This document shows, in pieces, positions 22,717 through 30,714 of a stretch of 64,000 nucleotides of DNA. The notes under the pieces were generated by a model. It was not told the origin of the DNA. It was given only the letters and a program-made list of their open reading frames with translations, and searched no databases. The stretch comes from Diploptera punctata (taxonomy: Eukaryota; Arthropoda; Insecta; Blattodea; Blaberidae). The stretch lies in contig JASPKZ010007284.1 of assembly GCA_030220185.1 (NCBI GenBank), forward strand, positions 496,001-560,000, written 5' to 3'. The position numbers were made by a program, and so were the translations under genes. The first letter of the stretch is position 1; every line of letters starts with the position of its first letter.

Positions 22717-22959
22717 AATTGAGCGATCTAGTGAGAGAGGGAGCTTTGCCATTTTGAGAAGAAATGGAAATAAATTGGGTTTTATAAAGCATTATATTAC
22801 GACATTATTTGTACAATAAAGGGGTAACCTTTTTCTTCTCAACTTACTGTTATGTAAACTATGCAATAGGAAATATATCAATTTTAATGTAAATAACACT
22901 GATTATTACCATTTCTTTTCAAAGTGGCATAGCTCCCTCTCTCACGAGACCCCTCAATT
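22717..22959. mobile_element. MITE-like element with about 50-bp inverted ends
   Basis: AATTGAGCGATCTAGTGAGAG at the left and its diverged reverse complement at 22915-22959 (CTCACGAGACCCCTCAATT) give terminal inverted repeats of about 50 bases. No coding capacity. No target duplication could be fixed. Confidence 0.65.
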
Positions 22960-22974
22960 ATTATTTTGAAAAGA

Positions 22975-23055
22975 AAAATTAATACCTGAATCAGGATTTG
23001 AACCCGATCTCTAACTTTATATTAGCATGCTATCGACTGCACTATTCAGGCTCCC
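22975..23055 (-). mobile_element. tRNA-like SINE head
   Basis: Minus strand: GCCTGAATAGTGCAGTCG A-box region and GGTTCAAATCCTGA B box. A related piece lies at 24172-24230 on the plus strand. Confidence 0.5.
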
Positions 23056-23378
23056 GATGCAAATGTTAATATTTCTTATTCATATAGCCTACTATTTTCT
23101 TTTTTAATTTTTCTTTTCAAAATAATAATTGTCCGTCACTGCAAAATGTTAAAATTTGTATTAAAATATTGAAATATAAACATTACTGCTCTAATGATAA
23201 TGTGAAAACTGTCATTAATATGTCTTCTTGGATTAATAGAAGTTGGCATATTCACCTCATATTTGTAGATTTCTTGAAGACCATGATTTTAATGTATTAT
23301 GCATCGAAACCGTGGTCTTCAAATGTGAAATGAGTCATGAATATGCCAACTTCTATTAATTAAAGTAAACCTCATAGT

Positions 23379-23733
23379 ATATTGACTTAGGCTTTCATGG
23401 CCGGAGTTACTATGATGATCTTGTAGAAGATTTCCGGGCGATTGGCCGTGGTCTTGAGGCTTGTAGTTCCCCGACGTTTTGCCAGAGACTGCATCCGGCA
23501 TCCTCAAGGATTGTCTTGAGACTGGCAATTTTGTCGACTACCTGCCCTATTTATACATTTATCCACGCAGAGAACACGTCGTGGAAAAATGTATAAATAG
23601 GGCAGGTAGTTGACAAAATTGCCAGTCCCAAGACAACCCTTGAGGATGCCGGACGCAGTCTCTGGCGAAACGTCGGGGAACTACAAGCCTCAAGACCACG
23701 GCCAACAGCCCGGAAATCTTCTACAAGATCATC
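23379..23733. mobile_element. nested PLE-like palindrome, second subfamily
   Basis: A 355-bp insertion within the outer PLE, flanked by AAACCTCATAGT at 23367-23378 and 23734-23745. The arms are near-perfect reverse complements, including GACTTAGGCTTTCATGGCCG at one end only. Subfamily relatives are at 63128-63215 and 63405-63625. Confidence 0.8.
23632..23684 (+). ncRNA. hammerhead-like motif, GATGCC...GGC subfamily
   Basis: TTGAGGA (C3 is T), a spare T, stem II GCCGGA...TCTGGC, then GAAACGTC with ACGT as the self-complementary stem III. Stem I CCC/GGG flanks the core. The opposite arm keeps the same TTGAGGA but has CAAA for GAAA. Confidence 0.5.
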
Positions 23734-23835
23734 AAACCTCATAGTGTCACTTCCTTTAAATATTAAATGTCTTCTTGATTTAGAAGCTGTCTCACTGGTA
23801 GCAATGGTAGTATATGAATGAATAAGAAAAAGTAG

Positions 23836-24146
23836 TAATAATTAAATGAATCGTGATTTTTTCTTACCTCATACATCTATGTTTTTTTAAACACAGCACT
23901 GCAGTATCAGCTGTTTTCACGACTGTCAATTTTTTCTCCTTTTTTCCGGTAATTACCGGCAAAAAGGAGAAAAAATTGAGTCGTGAAAACAGCTGACGAT
24001 GGCGACAAAGTGTCGCCGATACTGCAGTGCTGTGTTTAAAAAAACATAGATGTATGAGGTAAAAAAAAAATAAAAAATCACGATTCATTTAATTATTATT
24101 AATTGAACCTAATAATGTTAAAAATTCCCAAATTTAATATATAAAA
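23836..24146. mobile_element. PLE palindrome with 12-bp target-site duplication
   Basis: A 311-bp insertion between AAGAAAAAGTAG at 23824-23835 and 24147-24158. The arms (ATGAATCGTGATTTTTTCTT...) meet at CCGGTAATTACCGG. The extension CCTAATAATGTTAAAAATTCC is on the right only. Confidence 0.85.
23985..24040 (+). ncRNA. hammerhead-like motif with two inactivating changes
   Basis: CTGACGA, T, a perfect 7-bp stem II GGCGACA/TGTCGCC, then GATA in place of GAAA and palindromic ACTGCAGT followed by G at the cleavage position, which hammerheads do not tolerate. The opposite arm has lost the whole stem II region. Confidence 0.6.
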
Positions 24147-24244
24147 AAGAAAAAGTAGCATTTTCATAGGGATGCCTGAATAGTGCAGTTGATAGCACAT
24201 TAACATATAAATGTTGAATTATTGCCTAGACATATACAATTATA

Positions 24245-24475
24245 TTTATTTACTTACTTACATACTCACTGTAACCGTAGGTTCATGGCTGCGCGGACAT
24301 AAGCTCTCCATACATCCCTATCCTGAGCTAATGCTTTCCAATCATTCCCTGTATAATCTACTTTCCTCAAATCATAGTTAATGTTATTCTCCCACCTCAT
24401 TCTTGGTCTACCAACTGGGCATTTTTCCTACAAGAAGCTTCCATGCAAGTCTTTCATTCCCCATATATAATTATA
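24245..24475 (-). pseudogene. LINE ORF2 C-terminal fragment with (GTAA)n tail
   Basis: Minus-strand translation gives GRPRMRWENNINYDLRKVDY and WKALAQDRDVWRAYVRAAMN, a standard insect LINE ORF2 C-terminus, then a stop and a GTAAGTAAGTAAAT tail. It lies in the RGS intron. Confidence 0.75.
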
Positions 24476-24639
24476 ATATATGTAATATTACTTAAAATAT
24501 GTAAAATAAAATAAAACTCAACTGTAACCATATCAGAACCACTGATTGCCAACATTTTTCATTTGCAGTAGTCTACAAGTAAAGGAATAGAATAGGTAAA
24601 AAAAAGATTCCAGGCTTAGTTATCATTAGGGAGTGGACT

Positions 24640-24855
24640 TGTATGTCCTAAAAGTTAAGATTGCAACGTAGTATAATGAGAAGTTAGGCTTATGACTGTC
24701 TTTTGTTTTGGTTCCACACTCAAACAGTTGAATAGTATAATGAGAAGTAAGACTTTTGACTGTCTTTTATCTTGTTTCACACACAAACAGTTGAATAATA
24801 TATACTATCTGCATTGCAATCTTACCTTTTATTACATAAAAATCTGCTCCCTGGT
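24640..24855 (+). mobile_element. MITE with internal 64-bp duplication
   Basis: Ends with TTGCAATCTTACC-TTTTATTACATAAAAATC and starts with the diverged reverse complement AAAGTTAAGATTGCAA. Related elements are at 59892-60053 and 61079-61240. Here the block GTATAATGAGAAGT...CAAACAGTTGAATA is present twice in tandem. Confidence 0.7.
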
Positions 24856-25045
24856 TATCACTATATAAATTACTAAGCCACTGGAACTATTGAACCTAGG
24901 AGTTAATGATCACATATGGGCATTAATATTAACTTTAATGCAGGTCAGAAAGTTCAGTGCAATAATATATTTTTAATTCTTAATTCCAGTGTTTTTCCTC
25001 TCCAACAAGATGTTAACAGTTTTCTTTCTATTTTTTATTTTATAG

Positions 25046-25212
25046 CTGGTAGAAAAGTATTCCGAGATTTTCTTCGCTGTGAATATAGTGAAGAGAATAT
25101 TTTGTTCTGGCTTGCTTGTGAAGATCTCAAGAAGGAAACAAATCCAGATGTTGTGGAAGAGAAAGCTAGATTTATATATGAGGACTACATTTCAATACTC
25201 TCACCCAAAGAG
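25046..25212 (+). CDS. RGS17: RGS17/19/20-like, central RGS-domain exon
   Basis: A 167-bp exon from a TTTATAG acceptor to a GTAATT donor. It starts with CT, completing an alanine codon from the exon at 19258, then encodes 55 residues from GRKVFRDFLR through YSEENILFWLACEDLKKE to IYEDYISILSPKE. The EEN...FWLACEDLKK helix and YISILSPKE are diagnostic of RGS domains; the latter points to the RZ group. The asparagine in SEEN corresponds to the residue that contacts Galpha switch regions in other RGS proteins (family knowledge). The exon ends in phase 0 and joins directly to the exon at 27575. Introns of 5.7 kb before and 2.4 kb after are full of transposons, but the exon itself is undamaged. Confidence 0.95.
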
Positions 25213-25720
25213 GTAATTTTATCAATTGTATAGTCATAAGTTCAAATAACCATTTTTATAGTTATTCAATTATTCTAAAATATGTTTTAGTGAAATACCA
25301 GTCTAAAAAAAAGGGAAAACTTTGGAAAAAATGCTACTATTTTATGCATGTCTACAATAGAATATGCGTATAACTTATTATGTAAAAAAATGAATCAAGC
25401 CAGGCAAGTGATCACTATTGTGGTCTAAGGAAATATTGGTTTCTCTCACCCAGAGGGTCCCAAGTTAGATTGCTGATTGGATTGAATTTTCTGGTTGAGA
25501 ATTTTCTAGGTATGGGTAAATCCATGTCAAATAAACCAATACGTAAAACCTGTATGCAGCTAATGCTCTGGAGTTAACAACAAAGTTATTCTCCTTCTTG
25601 CTTCCCAATACTTGGATGTCACATCTTTACTGTAACTACTGAAGGGTCAAGCTCCTGGATGACAGATCATCAAATGTGTAACTGCTGAAAATGTAACCAC
25701 TAAGGTTACGAAACTATCTA

Positions 25721-26067
25721 TAGTCCGTTTGCTCAATTAAGAGAATCTTCCCGCATATATTTTCAAACGGTTGCTGCATGGCCAGTCAGAGAGTGGGAGC
25801 AACTAGCTGAAGTTTCTAAAATATGTTAACACTCATCGTTGAAAAAAATACTTCATGTAGCACAATTCATACGTTAACTCACTATTAAATGCAATACAAA
25901 AGTGTACAATACCTTCGAAAGAAAGAAAGAAGGAAAGAAAGAAAGAAAGAATTTCCGACCCTTCCTATACCTGACGCTGGCCTTCAAGTAGACAGAGAAT
26001 TCACCCCCACCCCTAATCCCTTCAAATATTTGCGTGGGGAGATTCTCTTAATTGAGCAAACGGACTA
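25721..26067. mobile_element. MITE with long TIRs and TA target site
   Basis: TAGTCCGTTTGCTCAATTAA at the left end and TTAATTGAGCAAACGGACTA at the right are exact inverted repeats, continuing for about 45 bases, with TA on both sides (25719-25720 and 26068-26069). This fits a Tc1/mariner-type non-autonomous element. It includes a GAAAGAAAG tract at 25917-25950. It is inside the last RGS intron. Confidence 0.85.
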
Positions 26068-26734
26068 TAATTAGAAGACAGGATATGAGGTGAAGTGGAA
26101 AGAATTTTATATTAAATTATAATTAAACCTCATTGTGATATATCCTATAATAGTTCAAGTTACATTGAGATCCAGTAGAATAACTGGGCATTGTTTTGTA
26201 CAACAAATTAATAGTTTTCAGTAAAATCACATCACCACAGCTTCATGGCAAATTACAATTTCCTTCTCTTGAAAGAATGCAGATTACTCCTTAGTGATGA
26301 AATCAGGTTTTTTCAACTTGTTTAGCATAGCTGAAAACTCATCAACAAAATCATTTGTGGATTTAGAAGTAGTTTCAAATGAACAGGTGTCCACTGAAAT
26401 CCACTGCTTATAAGCAATATTATAATTTCTTCAAGACTTATCAATAAGGCTTCCTTGAAATCCTCAATGTTAGGACATAAACCATCAGTCATCTCAAAAA
26501 CACTTTTGCATTGGAGGATTACACACAATTTTTGAGAGATGGAAGCTGCAGCCTGAAAACCCTCAAAATGTCAATGCTGCAAGAAGTAAATGACCAATGT
26601 GGAATAATTCTTGAAATTTGCCGCAACATTATTATTGTAATTGTTCATTAATCATAATTTGTAAAAATGTAATTGTATGTATATACACCAGTATGTTGGT
26701 ATTGTATACTTTTAATTTTAATTGGTTGAGTGCA

Positions 26735-26945
26735 AGAAAATACCTCATGGCCTTAACTCTGCCAATATAAATATAATTATTTTTTATTATGTATTATTTG
26801 TTATAAACCTGGATAGAAGGAGTACAAGCGGCTATGATTATCAGAGGATTGGAAGAAGATCAATGGATGGACAGAGAGGAATGGCATTTGGTTTCCGGAA
26901 GACAACGGCAGCTGTCATGATACCGGATGATGATGATAAATTTCA
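26735..26945 (+). pseudogene. two LINE 3' fragments
   Basis: 26735-26765 is a LINE 3' UTR end (AAATACCTCATGGCCTTAAC TCTGCC). 26808-26945 encodes TWIEGVQAAMIIRGLEEDQW then MDREEWHL, the C-terminal TWxEGIxxAMxxRGLEExxWxDRxxW pattern of insect LINE ORF2, ending in a (GAT)n tail. Confidence 0.6.
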
Positions 26946-26974
26946 TTAAATGTGTTTGATGTACCATTATACTT

Positions 26975-27182
26975 TTTCTTTTTAAATTTATAAATGAGTT
27001 TTTGAAAATGTTTTATATCCTACTTTATAAAGTAAAAAAGTTTCAAAGGCCAATTTTACCTTCATCTTCAGTCAAACTCCAACTCTTTATGAGGTGAGAT
27101 ATAAAAATATTTTCTCCAACTCATTTATAAATTGAAAATACCTCATAGTGTTACTAGTACTTCCGTCTTTAATTTTGATTAA
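26975..27182. mobile_element. PLE, asymmetric palindrome
   Basis: TTTATAAATGAG near the left edge and CTCATTTATAAA near the right are inverted. The right side has ATGAGGTGAGATA followed by CCTCATAGTGTTAC, so the 3' end is on the plus strand. A probable 9-bp duplication ATTATACTT lies at 26966-26974 and 27183-27191. Confidence 0.65.
27030..27078 (-). ncRNA. hammerhead-like motif, stem III eroded
   Basis: Minus strand: CTGAAGA, T, stem II GAAGG/CCTTT, GAAA, then CTTTTTTAC where no short stem III is evident. Confidence 0.45.
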
Positions 27183-27574
27183 ATTATACTTATTCATTAA
27201 TTATAGTATTGTTATGTTGAAATGTCGGTTCAATTATAGGTATAACATTCTTTTTCTATTTTTTTGTCAGCTTATTTGATTATTTTTTATTAAATTGACA
27301 ACTAAAATATTTTTCCCAATTTTTTTTTCAACTGAATTTCATTAAAAATCTGATTAAATTTAAGAATGCTCTTAACAAATTTTGACTTTTTGTTTGCTGC
27401 ATGAAAGAAACCACTCTTTTCTTAAGAAATGCACTATGCTATGAATCTGGCAATTGTTGCAGTTTTTCTGTTGTCCAATGTTGTATTTCAAATGTGAGTT
27501 CTAAATTTGTTTATTTGAATATATATAATTGTGTTTGAAATTTATGAAATTTGCTACTGTTCTTTCTACTTTAG

Positions 27575-27826
27575 GTGAGTCTGGACTCAAGGGTGCGGGA
27601 AATAGTGAATCGTAACATGGTTGACCCAACACCGCACACATTTGACGAGGCTCAACTCCAGATCTACACGCTCATGCATCGGGACTCATATCCTCGCTTT
27701 GTCAACTCATCACTCTTCAAACAGTTGGCACAATTGAATAATAATGGAAACAATGGAGGTGGCGGAAGTGCAGGAGGAACACCTACAGCCACACAAAGTA
27801 GTGGTCGTAAGGAGAGCAATGCGTAA
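27575..27826 (+). CDS. RGS17: RGS17/19/20-like, terminal coding exon
   Basis: The acceptor CTTTAG is at 27574; the frame continues in phase 0 and runs 83 codons to TAA at 27824-27826. It encodes VSLDSRVREIVNRNM, a divergent linker, then DEAQLQIYTLMHRDSYPRFV and NSSLFKQL, completing the RGS domain with the RZ-typical LQIYTLMHRDS-PRF motif. The C-terminal tail NNNGNNGGGGSAGGTPTATQ and SSGRKESNA is low-complexity, longer than the tail of vertebrate RGS17, and probably lineage-specific. The exon starts with GTGAGT, itself a perfect donor-like hexamer right after the acceptor. GC content is clearly higher than the surroundings. A possible polyadenylation signal AATAAA is at 27894-27899. Confidence 0.95.
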   Translation: MSLDSRVREIVNRNMVDPTPHTFDEAQLQIYTLMHRDSYPRFVNSSLFKQLAQLNNNGNNGGGGSAGGTPTATQSSGRKESNA

Positions 27827-28377
27827 TGTCATAGCATTTTTGTCACCTGTGCATGAGGTGAGTTCTACCCTTATTGGGGGGAGGGGAAACCAAAATAAAG
27901 GGCTTTACCCATGATCTCTTGAGCATCATGTTAATGCAAAACTCTTTAAGTGTTGAAGACTCATTCTCAAAGATATGACATTTGAGAAGCTCAAGGCATT
28001 TTAAAGGCAATACAGTTTTGTGAACACCATCTATTCTGTTGCATTCCCTCGCACCAGAATTTGCTGGTGAACTTAACAGTTTATTCTAGTCAGTGGGTTA
28101 TATATACCAAGTGTAGCTTGGTAAAGTGATTAAAGATGATTTCCTGTATGTATGTAAAGCACATTTTATCTACGATAACATGTATGAGTTATAAAAATGC
28201 ATTTCCAGTAAAAATGGGAAAGGCTGGGTAAGCCTATGAAAGACAATCCTCTTATTAATGAATGAGATTCATTCCACTCATACTCCTCTGGCTTCATAAT
28301 GTGTAAATACTGCGGTGCTAAGGGCAGGACTGGTCTGTGCAGTCACATCATTCCAGTATATCAATTGTAAAATTATA
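27827..28377 (+). other. probable 3' UTR and downstream sequence of the RGS gene
   Basis: Follows the stop codon; AATAAA at 27894 would give a short UTR. No other gene or repeat recognised before the PLE insertion at 28378. Confidence 0.45.
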
Positions 28378-28486
28378 ATTTTAAAATACAATAGGAAGTA
28401 ACATTAAGAGGTTTGTTTAATAACTAAAACATTTTGTCTATTCATTCTTACCTCTTAGAGTTGTTTTTGTTGAACATATGTTTCAG

Positions 28487-28823
28487 ATATGGTGAAATTA
28501 AATGTTTTTTACCTCTCCTCATATAAATTTTCTATGTTGATCGCGATTTCGAGACTATAACTGTCTCATCATCAGAACTTTGTTGGCGACTGGTGTTATG
28601 TCGATCGGAAGAAACTCTTCTTCTTCTTCCCTCTGTTGGTGGACCGATGAACCTCTGGATCAGGTCAAAATTTGCAGGAATTTCGAAGTTTGTAAGTTTT
28701 CCTTTGTTTTTCTGAATGTCTCGAAATCGCGATCAACTTAGAAAATTTATATGAGGAGAGGTAAGAAACATTTAATTTCACCATAAATTAAACCTCATAG
28801 TGATTAATTCCTATAAAAGTTAA
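28487..28823. mobile_element. inner PLE palindrome
   Basis: A 337-bp insertion with target duplication ATATGTTTCAG at 28476-28486 and 28824-28834. Its arms end in ATATGAGGAGAGGTAA and its extension CCTCATAGTGATTAATTCC is on the right. The left arm was broken into inside the outer element's ribozyme. Confidence 0.9.
28531..28580 (-). ncRNA. hammerhead ribozyme-like motif, intact core
   Basis: Minus strand: CTGATGA (28569-28575), spare T, 5-bp stem II GAGAC/GTCTC (28563-28567 with 28551-28555), GAAA (28547-28550), palindromic ATCGCGAT (28540-28547), cleavage after C at 28539. Stem I GTT/AAC pairs here; the opposite arm has AACTT, which would pair fully with AAGTT, but that arm lost CTGATGA and half of stem II. 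Confidence 0.75.
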
Positions 28824-28884
28824 ATATGTTTCAGAGCTTCTTAGCCCCATTGTCAGCGATTACAGACTGAGAAAATTCAGTCTG

Positions 28885-28930
28885 TAATCGCTGACGATGG
28901 GGCTAAGAAGTTGTGAAACATGTTTGACAA
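28885..28930 (+). ncRNA. hammerhead-like motif, stem II broken
   Basis: CTGACGA (28891-28897), T, GGGGCTAAGAAGTTGT where stem II no longer closes, GAAA and palindromic ACATGT (28918-28923). In the opposite arm stem II is intact (GGGCT/AGCTCT) but the core is CTGACAA, and that copy is split by the inner PLE. Confidence 0.55.
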
Positions 28931-28986
28931 AAACAACTCTAAGAGGTAAGAATGAACAGACAAAATGTTTTAATTGTAAAATTATA

Positions 28987-29960
28987 GGTTTGGAACACTA
29001 TCTTTATTCTATCATTTCATAACGAGGATTTCATAAAGCAACAGCGAAGGAGCTGTTGTATTCGAAATATAGTATTTTATTTTTTGTGCAGAAATTTTTC
29101 TCTTAAAATATACAAGCATCATATCAATAGCTTTATTTTGTTATACATTCAAGCTAGTGTCATTATAATAAATAACTGATTATTTCTCATGTGTTTCAAG
29201 AGATAGGCTCAAGTGTAACTCTTAAAAAGAGACAGAAAAAGGGTCCAAGTTGTATTTATGAGCCTATGGCTAATCAAAAAATAAATAAAAAAAGAACTTG
29301 TCAAGTGTTCAGTAACAAAAGACAAATACAAAATTTACAATTGTCAAGTGTAGGTCATTTTCAGTGTCATGAATATATATTTCCTAATATCGCATGTCTG
29401 TTTTCTATTTATGATGGTATATCTTAATATGCCATAATAAGATGTACCATTGTCTTACATTAGAAAGTAACCAAATTCATGATATTAAATGTGACTCTAA
29501 TTTAAAAACTGTTAGTTTTGTAAATATGGTCCTTTGTTATTAAACTCTTAAATTAGCCTATCAATTTTCTTTTCAAAATTATTTTTTCTTTCACTTAAAA
29601 AAATCGCAAGGAGTCACAAGGATGGTAGACAGTAGTGGGAAAATAATAACAATTTTCTAATAGAAAAAAAATCCATCTCATGCTTACATAGTAATGTTTT
29701 TTATTATCACAAATCCAGATTGTACTTCTGCTTAGCACATCTCCAAATAATTTAAGTATCTGGAAAAAAAAAAAGTATATATATTTTTGTATGCTGCAGT
29801 AAGGACATAAATGAACTGTTCATCCCAAGATTATTCTTCATTCTTTACCCTCATAACTTATTTTAAGAAGACAGTTTATTATTTTGTATTTAATCACCTC
29901 ATAACTATTTTTCTGTATTTCACAAAAGTACTGCTTGGAACCAGTCAAATATCATTATTA
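28987..29960. other. AT-rich unassigned stretch
   Basis: Nothing recognisable. Confidence 0.4.
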
Positions 29961-30017
29961 ATTAAATAAAAATAAAACATAGCTTTATTTGATTTTCATA
30001 TTTATTATATAATTCAG

Positions 30018-30056
30018 TGACAGCTGTTTCGGTACACTGTACCTTCTTCAGAAATG
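30018..30056 (-). ncRNA. hammerhead ribozyme-like motif, intact core
   Basis: Minus strand: CTGAAGA, spare A, 5-bp stem II GGTAC/GTACC around AGT, GAAA, palindromic ACAGCTGT and C at the cleavage position. Stem I pairing is short. Confidence 0.75.
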
Positions 30057-30110
30057 TTAACAAATTATGAATTGTGTTCCAAATGATCTAAGCAACAATA
30101 CAATATTTAT

Positions 30111-30344
30111 TTAAATTTTTAAATTTAACAAGGAGGATTCATTCAAATCAAATTGAGAATTTAACAGTTTGTTACTACTTTTCAATTGATTAATTTCTAC
30201 AGCCTCCAAAAGATCTAACTTCTTACCCTTATAACAAACATGTAAAATTTCAAAATTTGGATTGAAACGATTAAATTGGAATAGGTGGTTAGCATATTTT
30301 GAATATTCTAAATTTCTGTTATATGCTCTCGGGTAAAGGAACAC
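30111..30344 (-). pseudogene. C-terminal end of a PLE ORF downstream of GIY-YIG
   Basis: The 77-codon frame reads SKYANHLFQFNRFNPNFEIL, then HVCYKGKKLDLLEAVEI and NSQFDLNESSLLNL. The order SxYAxHL...LHxxxKGxKLxxLExxEI...LLNxQ...LL is the usual C-terminus of PLE proteins after the endonuclease. The opposite arm (30360-30555) carries the same sequence with a frameshift. The upstream nuclease and RT are missing in both. Confidence 0.65.
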
Positions 30345-30612
30345 ATGAGCATATTTAGAATATTCAAAATATGCTAACTACCTATTCCAATTTAATCATC
30401 GTTTCGATCCAAATTTTGAAATTTTACATGTTTGTGATAAGGGTAAGAAGTTAGATCTTTTGGAGCTGTAGAAATTAATCAATTGAAAAGTAGTAATAAA
30501 CTGTTAAATTCTCAACTTGATTTGAATGAATCCCCTTTGTTAAATTTAAAAATTTAAATAAATATTGTTGTATTGTTGCTTAGATCAGTTGGAACACAAT
30601 TCATAATTTGTT

Positions 30613-30660
30613 AACATGTCTGAAGAAGGTACAGTGTACCGAAACAGCTGTCACTGAATT
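30613..30660 (+). ncRNA. hammerhead ribozyme-like motif, intact core
   Basis: CTGAAGA 30620-30626, A 30627, GGTAC 30628-30632, GTACC 30636-30640, GAAA 30641-30644, ACAGCTGT 30644-30651, predicted cleavage after C 30652. Stem I GT/AC at 30618-30619 with 30653-30654. Mirror copy of the motif at 30018-30056. Confidence 0.75.
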
Positions 30661-30714
30661 ATATAATAAATATGAAAATCAAATAAAACTGTTTTATTTT
30701 TATTTAATTAATGA

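Larger units (their letters stand above)
23231..23766. mobile_element. PLE palindrome, itself interrupted by another PLE-like palindrome
   Basis: Outer element: inverted arms 23236-23275 and 23322-23361, plus-strand 3' extension CCTCATAGTGTCACTTCC split by the insertion at 23379-23733, and an ending TTTAAATATTAA. An 11-bp duplication ATGTCTTCTTG flanks it at 23220-23230 and 23767-23777. Confidence 0.75.
28378..28971. mobile_element. PLE palindrome interrupted by a second PLE
   Basis: Flanked by a 15-bp duplication AATTGTAAAATTATA at 28363-28377 and 28972-28986. The outer arms are 28403-28486 plus 28835-28860 on the left and 28863-28970 on the right. The extension GGAAGTAACATTAAGAGG is on the left only, so the true 3' end reads on the minus strand. 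Confidence 0.9.
29965..30709. mobile_element. 700-bp PLE palindrome with ORF ends and two ribozymes
   Basis: The left arm to about 30312 and right arm from about 30351 are highly similar inverted copies of some 350 bp, the longest palindrome in the window. Each arm, read outward, holds the end of a PLE ORF, a spacer, then a hammerhead motif and ACTGAATTATATAATAAATA. The subfamily lacks the ATGAGGTGAGT ending shared by the others. No target duplication could be fixed because the outermost bases are themselves symmetrical. Confidence 0.85.

Noticed and set aside
23641..23690. Intact functional hammerhead in the GATGCC subfamily copy
   Set aside because: Position C3 is T in both arms; without family consensus it cannot be called intact.
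27850..27862. ATGAGGTGAGTTC just after the RGS stop codon as a PLE end
   Set aside because: It matches the PLE ending by sequence but has no arm, ribozyme or extension; it could equally be a 3' UTR splice donor or chance.
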